Assembly (NCBI GenBank): GCA_016708105.1
Contig: JADJGJ010000001.1
Location: forward strand, 1,054,001 to 1,118,000
Length of the DNA stretch: 64,000 nt
Direction of reading: 5' to 3'
From: Crocinitomicaceae bacterium
GTDB lineage: Bacteria; Bacteroidota; Bacteroidia; Flavobacteriales_D; Crocinitomicaceae
Position 1 is the first letter of the stretch. Every line of letters starts with the position of its first letter. The position numbers and the translations under genes were made by a program. Positions 17,910 to 27,277 of this stretch are shown here, piece after piece. The notes beneath the pieces were generated by a model. It saw nothing but the letters and a program-made list of their open reading frames with translations, ran no database searches and had not been told where the DNA came from.

Positions 17910-18389
17910 ATGAAAACTATTATCACCTCCATGGTTATGGCCATGCTGTTTGCAGGCAGCCATGTTATTGCTCAGGGATCAGGCAAAGTAACACTTAGTG
18001 CAGATATTGAATCAACTGAACCGGTGCATGGTATTCAGGTTACTATTCTAGACATGAATACCAAAGAAATTATCCAACGCACTGAAATCAACAGCAGACT
18101 ATACTGCATCCTTGCATTGGAAAATCGGTATATGATTTACTTTAAAAAAACCGGTTTACCTTCTACAAGAATTACGGTAGATACCAGAAATGCTGATGCA
18201 GCAGATTATAATATGCATGTTAAAATTAATTTGAGTGATGAATCTATTCTGTCTCAAGGGAGCATTTCTCAATCAGCCGGTGAATTGAAATTTAACGCAG
18301 TTTCTGGTTTGTTTACATTGCAAAGTGGTGTGCCCGGTATTGGTGTATTGGATTATTACAATAAGGTTACCGGTACTCCATCCTTCTAA
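17910..18389 (+). CDS. Hypothetical secreted protein
   Basis: A 159-residue protein with a cleavable signal peptide (about 1-21, ending HVIAQG). The mature part begins with a beta-sandwich-like segment (VTLSADIESTEPVHGIQVTI; later ENRYMIYFKKTG) that resembles carboxypeptidase-regulatory-like domains in periplasmic Bacteroidota proteins. The C-terminus is unassigned. The stop is directly adjacent (0 bases) to the stop of the convergent Omp85-like gene. Confidence 0.7.
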   Translation: MKTIITSMVMAMLFAGSHVIAQGSGKVTLSADIESTEPVHGIQVTILDMNTKEIIQRTEINSRLYCILALENRYMIYFKKTGLPSTRITVDTRNADAADYNMHVKINLSDESILSQGSISQSAGELKFNAVSGLFTLQSGVPGIGVLDYYNKVTGTPSF

Positions 18390-20006
18390 TCAGAAAACCG
18401 AACGAATACCCAAGTGAATTTTAGTGTTGCTCAGAATTGGATTTGTTTTCAAATACCAACCATTAGCAATGAGTAGTTCCAATTTGATGTTTCCTGATAT
18501 AAATCCAAAACCAAGCCCGATAGACTGAACCTGATAAAATTGTGTTGAATGAAATGAGGCATAGTCATAAAGTAATTTAAACTCAATGGCTTTAACCGGT
18601 ATGAATCCTATTTCATTATTGATTAAGATCACATCGTTTCCATTTAGTTCCAATTCATAAAAGCCGCGAATGGAATTTAAACCGCCAAAAAATATTTTTT
18701 CATTTCGTGAAAGGGTATAAGCACTCGTTAATCCTTCATATTGAATTGAGTTGAAAATAAAAAAATAGTTGAGAATACTTAATTGATGCGAGTATCTCAT
18801 GAGATATTTTGAATTAGATAAAAGCGGATATTCTTCCGCAGTGCTATCAGTTTTGAAAGTGAAAAATCCACCTGAAACTTCAAATGTTGGATGATAAAAG
18901 GCGGCTTTACCGGTGAACGTAGGACGGTATCTAATGCTTGTACCGTAGGTGTTTTTCTGGTAATCACGCAAATCAGCCGGAGTAGTTTTTAAAATGGTGG
19001 TAGAGTTTTCATGCTGATAAAAAACACCGAACTTATAAAAAGGATTGAGATAAGCTAATTCAAAAAACGCATCAGCGCGCACAAATGAGCTGTCTTGTTT
19101 GCGCAAATCTAATTTTGTTCCTATACCCAAAGGCGTTTTCAGTATATAGGGATATTGGAGAAATAACTTTAGTTGCTGCGTGTTTTGCGGGTTGTTTTTC
19201 CAATTCATTGAAAATTGTTCACCCCGGTGAAATGAATTTACCAGTGAAAGATTCAGGTAGCCATTCAGTTTTAATTTTCCGCTTATATTGTCTTGTTGAA
19301 AGCCGACAAAGCCATCTGCGCTGCTGGCATTTCTTCTTTCAATGTAGAGAAATATTTCTGCTTTACCGTTTTGCCTGAAAACAACTTCAGCCGGACGAAT
19401 CAATTTATATAATCCGCCTGAAGAAAGTAACAAACCTGCCTTGAGTATTTTCTCCTCATCATACGGAGTGCCGGTTTCTAAATTGATCAAATTTAAAACG
19501 GTTGGCTCGTGGAATTTGGTTTTACTGCGAATGGTGATTTTGTCAATCACAAAAAACATTCCGCTGTCTATTTTATAATAAAGATTTAGCGTCTTGTTTT
19601 CTTCAGATTCATGCGTGAATTTTATTTGCGCAAACGGGTATCCATTGTTCTCAAGATCTTGCAATAATGAGTTGACGTGTTCAGGTGTTTGGGTGAGATT
19701 TTTTAATTTCTCTACATCTTCATTGTATTGATTGATTAATGCAACATGTTCAAATTTATTTCTACTTGTGCAGTAGTAATGGATGGTGTTTTTTTGCTGT
19801 GTTGAATCTGACAATTCAATGCCGGTATAACCTTCAAGGGCAAAGCGGTTCAGTGCTTTTTGTTTATACCGTGCAAAGTTGGTTGAATCTTTAACGGCTT
19901 CATACTTGATTGATGTTTTATCAAGATGAAATATAAGCACGGTTTCCTGTTGCGCTAAAAGCTGGAAAAATTGGAATAAAATGAAACCGGTGAAAATAAA
20001 CCTCAT
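18390..20006 (-). CDS. Omp85/BamA-like outer membrane barrel protein
   Basis: A 538-residue protein with a signal peptide (about 1-19) and a periplasmic part with one or two POTRA-like domains (about 95-225; GYPFAQIKF and ETGTPYDEEKI are typical). The C-terminal part is barrel-forming. GGLNSIRGF at about residues 440-450 is the conserved (V/I)RGF loop motif of Omp85 proteins, and the chain ends in Phe. It may insert or export a specific protein partner. It is shorter than BamA (five POTRAs), so it is not the essential BamA itself. Confidence 0.8.
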   Translation of the reverse strand: MRFIFTGFILFQFFQLLAQQETVLIFHLDKTSIKYEAVKDSTNFARYKQKALNRFALEGYTGIELSDSTQQKNTIHYYCTSRNKFEHVALINQYNEDVEKLKNLTQTPEHVNSLLQDLENNGYPFAQIKFTHESEENKTLNLYYKIDSGMFFVIDKITIRSKTKFHEPTVLNLINLETGTPYDEEKILKAGLLLSSGGLYKLIRPAEVVFRQNGKAEIFLYIERRNASSADGFVGFQQDNISGKLKLNGYLNLSLVNSFHRGEQFSMNWKNNPQNTQQLKLFLQYPYILKTPLGIGTKLDLRKQDSSFVRADAFFELAYLNPFYKFGVFYQHENSTTILKTTPADLRDYQKNTYGTSIRYRPTFTGKAAFYHPTFEVSGGFFTFKTDSTAEEYPLLSNSKYLMRYSHQLSILNYFFIFNSIQYEGLTSAYTLSRNEKIFFGGLNSIRGFYELELNGNDVILINNEIGFIPVKAIEFKLLYDYASFHSTQFYQVQSIGLGFGFISGNIKLELLIANGWYLKTNPILSNTKIHLGIRSVF

Positions 20007-20121
20007 GCAACATGAACGAAAGTTCTGTCTGAAAATTACCTAAAATTAAATGAAATGAAGCGTGTTATGAATTAAAAAAGATATTTGTTTAAGTACGCGA
20101 ATATTTTTATTTACGCCTAGT

Positions 20122-21318
20122 TTAGACTTTTCCGGGATACACCTTAAGTGCTTCTTCAAGACATTTTACAGCCTTTCTCAGAGAATCTTTTTCAAGTACA
20201 TAAGCAATTCGCGCTTCATTTTTCCCAGAACCTTTTGTAGCGTAAAATCCGCTTGCGGGCGCCATCATGACAGTTTGATTTTCATAACTGAATTCTTCCA
20301 ACAACCATTGGCAAAATTTATCCGCATCATCAACCGGAAATTTTGCGACACAATAAAAAGCACCCTTTGGTTTGGGGCAAAATACCCCCGGAATTTTATT
20401 CAGTCCGTCTACTAAAATATTTCTGCGTTCAACGTATTCAGCAATCACTTCATCAAAATATGATTGTGGAGTTTGTAAAGCTGCTTCACCGGCAATTTGC
20501 CCAAATGTTGGGGGAGAAAGTCGTGCCTGTGCAAATTTAAGTGCCGTACTTATTACTTCTTTATTTCGTGAAATCAATGCGCCAACTCTGGCACCGCACA
20601 TGCTGTAGCGTTTTGAAACTGAATCTATCAATATCACATTTTGATCAATGCCACTCAGGTTCATCACAGAAAAAGGTTGTGCGCCATCATAACAAAACTC
20701 ACGATAAACTTCGTCTGCAAACAAAAACAAATCATGTTTTTTTACCACGTCACGCAGTTTTTCCAATTCTTCTTTTGAATACAGATACCCCGTTGGATTA
20801 CCGGGGTTACAAATCACAATCACTTTTGTTTTTGGTGTGATCATTTTTTCAATTTCTTCAACAGGAGGTAATGCAAATCCATCTTCAATATGAGATGTGA
20901 CAGGCACTACGGTAAGTCCGGCTGTCATGGCAAAGCTATTGTAGTTGGCGTAAAAAGGTTCCGGAATAATCACTTCATCTCCCGGATTACAACAGGTCAT
21001 AAAGGCAAAAATCAAGGCTTCAGATCCTCCGGTGGTAATTAAAATTTCATCTGTATTAACAGGTATACCTGATTTTTTATAATACTCTGCCAACCCTTTG
21101 CGGTATGATTCATACCCGGCTGAATGGCTGTATTCTATTACTTTTTTATCCGTGTTGTGAATGGCCTGCATGGCTACTTCAGGCGTTTTAATATCAGGTT
21201 GTCCAATATTTAGAAAATAGACAGTTTTACCTTCTTTTTTTGCTTTTTCAGCATACGGAACCAATTTACGGATTGGTGATTGCGGCATGGCCGCCCCTTT
21301 ACTAGAAATGCCTGGCAT
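20122..21318 (-). CDS. Class I/II PLP-dependent aminotransferase (aspartate aminotransferase-like)
   Basis: A 398-residue fold-type I aminotransferase. Visible are NIGQPD, the NPGNPTG motif at 171-177, Asp202 in ADEVYREF, the PLP lysine Lys236 in DSVSKRYSMCGARVG, and the substrate-carboxylate Arg in NEARIAYV. It probably uses aspartate or another amino acid with 2-oxoglutarate, but sequence alone does not fix the substrate. It is monocistronic with a -7 box 17 bases upstream. Confidence 0.88.
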   Translation of the reverse strand: MPGISSKGAAMPQSPIRKLVPYAEKAKKEGKTVYFLNIGQPDIKTPEVAMQAIHNTDKKVIEYSHSAGYESYRKGLAEYYKKSGIPVNTDEILITTGGSEALIFAFMTCCNPGDEVIIPEPFYANYNSFAMTAGLTVVPVTSHIEDGFALPPVEEIEKMITPKTKVIVICNPGNPTGYLYSKEELEKLRDVVKKHDLFLFADEVYREFCYDGAQPFSVMNLSGIDQNVILIDSVSKRYSMCGARVGALISRNKEVISTALKFAQARLSPPTFGQIAGEAALQTPQSYFDEVIAEYVERRNILVDGLNKIPGVFCPKPKGAFYCVAKFPVDDADKFCQWLLEEFSYENQTVMMAPASGFYATKGSGKNEARIAYVLEKDSLRKAVKCLEEALKVYPGKV

Positions 21319-21335
21319 GTGTTTTTAATTTTTGC

Positions 21336-21343
21336 CAAAAATA
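21336..21343 (-). promoter_or_regulatory. -7 box for the aminotransferase gene
   Basis: TATTTTTG on the minus strand, 17 bases before the ATG. Confidence 0.4.
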
Positions 21344-21389
21344 AGCATTCTACTGATTTAAACCGGTATGAATGATTCTTCTTTGCGAC

Positions 21390-23339
21390 TTACTTGAATA
21401 AATCAAATTTAAATCTATACTCAAATCCTTGATCTGTTTTGAGTTCAAGCTCTCCATCAAGTTGAAGGGTTAATGATTCTACCAACTCCATTCCTAAAGA
21501 GTCTTCTTTCAATTCATCAAAGGTCAGGTCGGCTCCAATTCCATCGTCTTTGATTACCATCACAGAGTACTTGTTGTCTGAATGAATAGCGATGGAAATG
21601 TTGCCTTCATTCCGTTCAAAAAATGCATGTTTAAGTGCGTTGGAGATTACCTCATTAATAATTAACCCAAGCGGAATCAAGGTGTCAATACTGTACTCAC
21701 GTTCTTCTAAATCAAATTTGAGTTTAATTTTTATACGATGATTTTCGTATGACTCCATGATATTAAAACACAACTCTTCAATATAATTTCTCACGCGTAG
21801 GCTGGCAAGATTTCCGGTTTTGTACAGTTTTTCATGAATGAGAGCCATGCTGCGTATCCGGTTTTCGGTTTCCATGAGTTTCTCTTTGAAATTAGTGGCA
21901 TTCATGAAACTAGATTGCAGACGAATCATGCTATTTATAATCTGCAAATTATTTTTTACCCGGTGGTGAATTTCTTTGAGTAGAATTTCTTTTTCTTCTT
22001 TTGATATCAAGGTTCTTTTCAGCTCTTCATTTTGTGCGCTTAGCACCTGCTGATGTGCTTTGGTTTGAATCAATCTTTTTCTGGCTGAGAAAAATAACAA
22101 TACAATCATCAATATAATGAGTAGAAGTATAATGATAGCAAAGGTGTAATTGCGCCACTGTATTTTATTTTCAAGTTCAATATTTTGTTTTTTTGCCAAT
22201 TCCAGATCATGCTCAGTCTCCATATGCTGAATCTTGATTGTGTCTGCAAACATCTGGAACCTGATTAGTTCATTCTCAATAATGCTTGATTGGTTCAAAT
22301 GAATTAGCGAATCTTCATGAATAAAATATTGCATGAAATAATCTGATGATTTTTTACTGTTTCCTTTATAATAATGAGATAAACCCAATAGTCTCAGAAT
22401 ATCCAATTTATTCTCTGTTACCTTATCTGACTGAACGAGAGCATATGCTTTTTCTAGATTGAGAATTGCATTGTTCCAATCTTTCAATTCAATATAAATA
22501 GAACCCAACACGTTGTAATCAAACGATAGATCAAGTTGACTATTCAGGTTTTGTTTGATTTCAAGTGATTTGTTGATGTAAAAGAGTGCACTGTCAGTAT
22601 TATGCAATGCAAGGTGTAGGTTGGCCAAATTATGACAAATATATGCCAGACCTGATTGTGAATTACCTTGCTCTCTCAGCGACAACGTATAATACATAAA
22701 GTAAAATGCAGAGTCATATTGTTTATCATTCTTATAAATATTACCCAGATTATTGCAACAGCCCGCTTCGTTATTTTTATCTCCATTGCGTTTGAAGTAA
22801 TTTAGCGCCGTGAAATATTCTTTTTTAGCGAGATCAGTCTGGCCGGTACTTTTCAAAACATTTCCAACGTTCATGTGAACCAGCGCCAAACCAACAGAAT
22901 CACTCAACGCAAAATAGTATTGTCTTGCCGTGTTGAGAGAACGCAGTGCTTGAGTGTATTCAGAATCTCGCTTATATAACCGGCCCAAATTAAAGTAGTT
23001 TTCAGCCAGCAATTGCGTGTCTTTAATTTGAAATCCCAATTCAATTGATTTGTGAAATTGGGCAGCCGCTGTGTCATACACATCCGTATTTAAAAACAGC
23101 TTGCCCAATAACTGATGGTAGCTGGCCTGCGCATGCGTGTTTGAATTATAATCCGGTAAGAACTGAATTTTATCTATGAAAATGGAAGCGCTGTCAAAAT
23201 CCTCAGCGTTTAGAAACTGTTCACTTTTGTCTATCAGGATTTTTTCAGAAAAATCTTGTGACCAAGTATACGCAAATTGCATAGCCAGGCAGGTTAGTGC
23301 TGAATTTAAAAATGCTGAGAGAATACGGTCTGCTTTCAT
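21390..23339 (-). CDS. TPR-containing sensor histidine kinase (HisKA_2 type), orphan
   Basis: A 649-residue protein. A signal-like segment (about 1-27) precedes TPR repeats filling about 35-370, which would lie in the periplasm. One membrane helix (about 397-420) and a short coiled coil follow. The HisKA_2 dimerisation/phospho-acceptor motif LLKEIHHRVKNNLQ is at about 455, and a HATPase_c domain has NEVISNALKHAF (N box) and DDGIGAD (G1 box), with SLGMELV as the second Gly motif. No response regulator gene is near. Expected action is autophosphorylation on His in response to a periplasmic cue; the partner is unknown. Confidence 0.9.
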   Translation of the reverse strand: MKADRILSAFLNSALTCLAMQFAYTWSQDFSEKILIDKSEQFLNAEDFDSASIFIDKIQFLPDYNSNTHAQASYHQLLGKLFLNTDVYDTAAAQFHKSIELGFQIKDTQLLAENYFNLGRLYKRDSEYTQALRSLNTARQYYFALSDSVGLALVHMNVGNVLKSTGQTDLAKKEYFTALNYFKRNGDKNNEAGCCNNLGNIYKNDKQYDSAFYFMYYTLSLREQGNSQSGLAYICHNLANLHLALHNTDSALFYINKSLEIKQNLNSQLDLSFDYNVLGSIYIELKDWNNAILNLEKAYALVQSDKVTENKLDILRLLGLSHYYKGNSKKSSDYFMQYFIHEDSLIHLNQSSIIENELIRFQMFADTIKIQHMETEHDLELAKKQNIELENKIQWRNYTFAIIILLLIILMIVLLFFSARKRLIQTKAHQQVLSAQNEELKRTLISKEEKEILLKEIHHRVKNNLQIINSMIRLQSSFMNATNFKEKLMETENRIRSMALIHEKLYKTGNLASLRVRNYIEELCFNIMESYENHRIKIKLKFDLEEREYSIDTLIPLGLIINEVISNALKHAFFERNEGNISIAIHSDNKYSVMVIKDDGIGADLTFDELKEDSLGMELVESLTLQLDGELELKTDQGFEYRFKFDLFK

Positions 23340-23444
23340 GTTGTCGCTGATGTAAAGATAATGGATTGAGCATTATATCATGCTGACCGACAATAATTCA
23401 AAGTATAGTTTCTTTTTTCTTAGACATCAATTCATTGTAATTCA

Positions 23445-23452
23445 TATTTTTG
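23445..23452 (+). promoter_or_regulatory. -7 box for secreted protein gene
   Basis: TATTTTTG, 13 bases before the ATG at 23466. Confidence 0.35.
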
Positions 23453-23465
23453 ATAAAAAGTTTTT

Positions 23466-24413
23466 ATGGTTATTCGTTTCGGTTTACTTTGGTTTTACGT
23501 AACAACTTGTGTTGCGGTATTGGCTCAGTGTCCTGCTGATTCTGTTTTTACGTATATGATAGTAAGCGGAACAAACAAAGTTGCAAGCGCAGAGTATTAT
23601 GTGTATGATGAGCAGGATTCATTGATTCAATATACATTGACTGATTTTATATCAGGTAAAGCAGTGCCGCAGAGTGAAAATAATTTTTCATACACCAAAA
23701 CAAAAACCGGACGCAAAGTAGTGATGGAGACAAAAGTCTGGAATCAGGAACGGGGTTCATTCAGATCAGTGAGAAGATATACGAAAGAATTTAATAAGCA
23801 AAATAAACTCACCGCTGAAATTACTGAAAAGTATCTTAATCAAAATGGAAATGATACGTGGGTTTTTGAAACTAAGATAACCCATCTCTACGCTAAAACC
23901 GGTGAAGAAATTCAAACAGAATTTTTTTACTGGATGCATGACCAATGGGTGAGCAATCAGAAAATTCAATTTGTATACCTTGATTTTAAAATTCACGAAA
24001 TCATCACTGAACAGAATGATACAACATCAAATAGCTGGCATCATGATTCAAAAATATTATGTGTCTATGATTCAACCGGAAATTTGTACAGCAAAACATT
24101 TTACACATGGAAAAATGAAGCTTGGTTGCCGGTTGAGCGAACAGTGTACGGAAAAGAAAACGGAAAACCGGTGAATTGGATTTTTGAGCAGGAATGGAAT
24201 TGCGCCAAACAAAACTGGACCAATAAATTTTATCATGTGATGGAGCTTAATTCAGATGGTACCACCCGGGTAGAAGTGCATCTCACCTGGACAGGTAAAG
24301 ATTGGGAAATTCAAGAAACCTATCAATTTGTCTACACAGAATATGGTGCGCTTAGACAAATAAAAAATCAAGATGGCTCAATACTAGTTGACCGGTATTG
24401 CAGAAATTTCTGA
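23466..24413 (+). CDS. Hypothetical secreted beta-strand repeat protein
   Basis: A 315-residue protein with a signal peptide (about 1-21, cleavage near LAQC). The mature part consists of repeating beta-hairpin strands with alternating aromatic and polar residues and W/Y pairs (YVYDEQDSLIQY, FFYWMHDQWVSN, FYTWKNEAWLP), loosely like YD/RHS-type or MORN-type strand repeats. No catalytic motif was seen. The function is unknown and there is no clear operon partner; the ABC exporter follows 32 bases downstream with its own -7 box. Confidence 0.7.
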   Translation: MVIRFGLLWFYVTTCVAVLAQCPADSVFTYMIVSGTNKVASAEYYVYDEQDSLIQYTLTDFISGKAVPQSENNFSYTKTKTGRKVVMETKVWNQERGSFRSVRRYTKEFNKQNKLTAEITEKYLNQNGNDTWVFETKITHLYAKTGEEIQTEFFYWMHDQWVSNQKIQFVYLDFKIHEIITEQNDTTSNSWHHDSKILCVYDSTGNLYSKTFYTWKNEAWLPVERTVYGKENGKPVNWIFEQEWNCAKQNWTNKFYHVMELNSDGTTRVEVHLTWTGKDWEIQETYQFVYTEYGALRQIKNQDGSILVDRYCRNF

Positions 24414-24428
24414 TTGCTTTTCTTTGAT

Positions 24429-24436
24429 TAACTTTG
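24429..24436 (+). promoter_or_regulatory. -7 box for the ABC exporter gene
   Basis: TAACTTTG, 9 bases before the ATG at 24446, with TTTC at 24407-24410 at an 18-base spacing as a near -33 match. Confidence 0.5.
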
Positions 24437-24445
24437 CATTCTCTC

Positions 24446-26263
24446 ATGTCTGAAGAATCAAAGTTTAATCTGGGTTTGCTGCGGCGATTGATCCGCTTGA
24501 TGTCACCGTATAAGCTGATTTTTTTTATTGCGGCTTTTACTATCATTCTTCTTGCTGTGCTTGGGCCACTTAGACCGGCTATCATCATTGATATGATTGA
24601 TCGGTTTGTATTGTTTGAAGCAAAAGAAAGTGTGACAGGTAATGCAACTCAATCTATCATTTCAGTATTTCAAACATCACATCAACCCGCTGATCAACTC
24701 TTGTCTTGGACAATTTTTTTATTGGTATTATTGGTTGTTGAATCACTCATTTTATTTGTCTCTACTTATGCGTCTAATTTGCTTGGGCAGTCTATTATTC
24801 GTGATATACGCATTCAACTGTTTAAACATTTCAACGGCTTTAAAATAAGTTATTTTGATCGTACACCCAATGGTACCATAGTCACCCGAATGATCTCTGA
24901 CATTGAAGCAATTGCTGAAGTATTTTCTCTTGGTCTCATTACCATGATTGGTGATTTATTGAAACTCATGTTCATCATCATTTTTATGTTTTTGGTCAAC
25001 TGGCAACTTGCGCTCATTGTCTTGATTCCTATTCCACTGCTTATCATTGCTACCCGCATTTTTGCAAAAGCCATGAAAAACTCTTTTCAAAAAGAACGCG
25101 TGCAGGTTAATAAGCTCAATACGTTTGTGCAAGAACATCTTTCAGGAATGAGTATTGTGCAATTATTTAATAGACAGCAGAAGGAGTATAAAAAATTTGA
25201 ATCAATCAATAAAGATCACAGGCAGGCTCATATTGATGCTGTTTGGGCTTTCTCTATTTTTTTTCCGGTTGTTGAATTATTATCATCGTTATCTATTGCA
25301 GGATTAATTTTATGGGGCATGCTCAAATTGCAATTTTCAGTTGTTGCGGTGGAAGGTACTGCCGGTGTGATGTTTGGTTTTATCATGTGGGTACACATGC
25401 TGTATCGCCCCATTCGGCAACTGGCTGACAGATTCAATATTTTGCAGAGAGGAATGGTGAGGGCTGAGCGCGTTTTTGAAATATTGGATAAAACAAAACA
25501 TCTTGAAGATAACGGAACTATTTCGCATTTTGACTCAAATCAAACCATTCATTTTAACGATGTGCACTTTGCCTACAAACCGGGTGAATGGGTGCTTAAC
25601 GGAATTAGTTTTGATGTAGAGCATGGAAAATCTGTTGCCCTAGTTGGTACTACCGGTGCAGGTAAATCAACCATTATCAATTTGCTTACACGATTTTACG
25701 ATATTCAAAAAGGAGATATTCTCATCGGAAATGATTCTGTAAAATCTTTTGATTTATCTGTGCTGAGAACCAATATTGGAATTGTACAGCAAGATGTTTT
25801 TCTTTTTTCAGATTCAGTTTACAATAATATTACGCTGGGGAATAATAAAATTCAAGAAGCTGAAGTAATCACAGCGGCAAAAAAAGTTGGCGCACATGAT
25901 TTTATTATGCAGCTCCCCGGTGGGTACCAATATCACGTTGGTGAACGTGGCGGTGCACTTTCAGTTGGGCAAAAACAACTCATAGCCTTTATTCGTGCTT
26001 TTGTTTATAATCCGGGTATACTTATTCTTGACGAAGCTACTGCCAGTATTGATTCTGAATCAGAAGCATTAATTCAAAAAGCTACTACTGAACTTCAAAA
26101 AGGCAGAACCTCAATCATTATTGCTCACCGTTTGTCAACCGTGGTTAATTGTGATTTGATACTTGTGCTTGATCAGGGAAAAATTATTGAGAAAGGAACA
26201 CATGCTGAATTAATTCAACTTAATGGGCAGTATAAAAAATTATACGATCTGAATTTTAGTTGA
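24446..26263 (+). CDS. ABC exporter, fused permease and ATPase (MsbA/MDR-like)
   Basis: A 605-residue half-transporter from the ATG at 24446; a TTG four codons earlier is less likely. Six membrane helices fill about 1-320, with the coupling segment YFDRTPNGTIVTRMISDIE. The ATPase domain has Walker A GTTGAGKST, the Q-loop in IVQQDVFLFSDSV, signature LSVGQKQ (Val instead of the second Gly of LSGGQ), Walker B ILILDEATASID and the H-loop in IIAHRLST. It probably works as a homodimer exporting a lipid or hydrophobic compound. Its end overlaps the convergent DMT gene by 8 bases. Confidence 0.92.
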   Translation: MSEESKFNLGLLRRLIRLMSPYKLIFFIAAFTIILLAVLGPLRPAIIIDMIDRFVLFEAKESVTGNATQSIISVFQTSHQPADQLLSWTIFLLVLLVVESLILFVSTYASNLLGQSIIRDIRIQLFKHFNGFKISYFDRTPNGTIVTRMISDIEAIAEVFSLGLITMIGDLLKLMFIIIFMFLVNWQLALIVLIPIPLLIIATRIFAKAMKNSFQKERVQVNKLNTFVQEHLSGMSIVQLFNRQQKEYKKFESINKDHRQAHIDAVWAFSIFFPVVELLSSLSIAGLILWGMLKLQFSVVAVEGTAGVMFGFIMWVHMLYRPIRQLADRFNILQRGMVRAERVFEILDKTKHLEDNGTISHFDSNQTIHFNDVHFAYKPGEWVLNGISFDVEHGKSVALVGTTGAGKSTIINLLTRFYDIQKGDILIGNDSVKSFDLSVLRTNIGIVQQDVFLFSDSVYNNITLGNNKIQEAEVITAAKKVGAHDFIMQLPGGYQYHVGERGGALSVGQKQLIAFIRAFVYNPGILILDEATASIDSESEALIQKATTELQKGRTSIIIAHRLSTVVNCDLILVLDQGKIIEKGTHAELIQLNGQYKKLYDLNFS

Positions 26264-27146
26264 TTAAAGCAGATTTTCTTTTTTTAAACCAAGTGTTGAT
26301 TATCACTCCGGTGATGATGAGTACAATTCCAAAACCAGAATAAATTCCTACGGTTTCACCAAAGAAAAAATACCCCATCAGCAGAGCATAAATTGCACCA
26401 ATATACTTCAGCGGAGCAACCGTTGAGGCACTTTCAGCATTGAACGCGCGAGTCATACATACTTGGGCAATTTGCGTTAGTATTCCAATGGCCAAAATAA
26501 TCAACCATTCAATTCCTTGAGGAATCACAAACCCTTCAACCAAGCACCAAATCAACGTAACCGGAGTTGCTACTAACGGAAAATACATAACCACAGTAAT
26601 AGGTGCATCTGTATTTCTACATTTCATAATTGCATTGTATGCAACACCTGAAAAAAAGGCTGAAATAACTCCAACAAGTAACCAAATTGGTTCAATATTA
26701 CCGGATGAGTTTTTGTCAAGCCCTAGAACAATTACTCCGGCAAATGATATAGCAAAAAATAACCACTGAATAGGTTTAACCTTTTCTTTCAACATGAAAA
26801 TTGCCATCACAATGGTAAATACCGGAGATAAATATTGTACCGTGGTTGCAATTGCCAAAGGCAGTTCCTGCAGTGTCATAAAGAATAAAAACAAACCGGT
26901 TGAACCAAAAATTCCTCTGATCAATAACCATTTTTTATTATTGCCAAGCAGAGGCAAATTTCTCATTTTAACAATGGAGAGACAGATAGAAAGAGAAATT
27001 ACAGACCTGAGAAAAACCAATTCGTAAACTGGGTACTGCTGTGCATGCGGAATAATCCAATTAGGGTCACTCAAAAGTTTAATGCAAAAATTAACCAATG
27101 AAAAGGTGAACGTGGCAGCAAGCAGATATAGTATTCCCTTGTACAT
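26256..27146 (-). CDS. DMT superfamily permease (EamA-type)
   Basis: A 296-residue protein with ten predicted membrane helices in two five-helix halves, each an EamA domain. VYELVFLRSVISL and SPVFTIVMAIFMLKEKVKPIQW (in two parts) mark the first half, and PLKYIGAIYALLMGYFFFGE the second, followed by a short basic tail. It is an inner-membrane exporter of metabolites, substrate unknown. The ATG at 27146 is preferred over the in-frame TTG at 27155, which lies inside a -7 box. Confidence 0.88.
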   Translation of the reverse strand: MYKGILYLLAATFTFSLVNFCIKLLSDPNWIIPHAQQYPVYELVFLRSVISLSICLSIVKMRNLPLLGNNKKWLLIRGIFGSTGLFLFFMTLQELPLAIATTVQYLSPVFTIVMAIFMLKEKVKPIQWLFFAISFAGVIVLGLDKNSSGNIEPIWLLVGVISAFFSGVAYNAIMKCRNTDAPITVVMYFPLVATPVTLIWCLVEGFVIPQGIEWLIILAIGILTQIAQVCMTRAFNAESASTVAPLKYIGAIYALLMGYFFFGETVGIYSGFGIVLIITGVIINTWFKKRKSALIN

Positions 27147-27152
27147 GAAATT

Positions 27153-27160
27153 CAAAGGTA
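27153..27160 (-). promoter_or_regulatory. -7 box abutting the DMT permease start
   Basis: TACCTTTG on the minus strand, 6 bases before the ATG. Confidence 0.4.
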
Positions 27161-27262
27161 CAACGTGATGTCATGTGTTTTATCAACCGGTAAAACGAGT
27201 TATGGATAATGCCTTGTGAAAATCAATTGAAGATACCGGATGCTGCCTTCTCTCAGTTTTTC

Positions 27263-27270
27263 TACCTTTG
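27263..27270 (+). promoter_or_regulatory. -7 box for the RlmI-like methyltransferase gene
   Basis: TACCTTTG, 7 bases before the ATG at 27278. It lies inside the longer possible frame from 27209, which is one reason for rejecting that start. Confidence 0.45.
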
Positions 27271-27277
27271 TGTTGAT

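Noticed and set aside
17781..17963. Minus-strand 60-codon frame starting with a His/Gly-rich stretch
   Set aside because: It is antisense to the signal peptide of the secreted protein at 17910; the His-rich look comes from antisense of Thr/Met/Ala codons.
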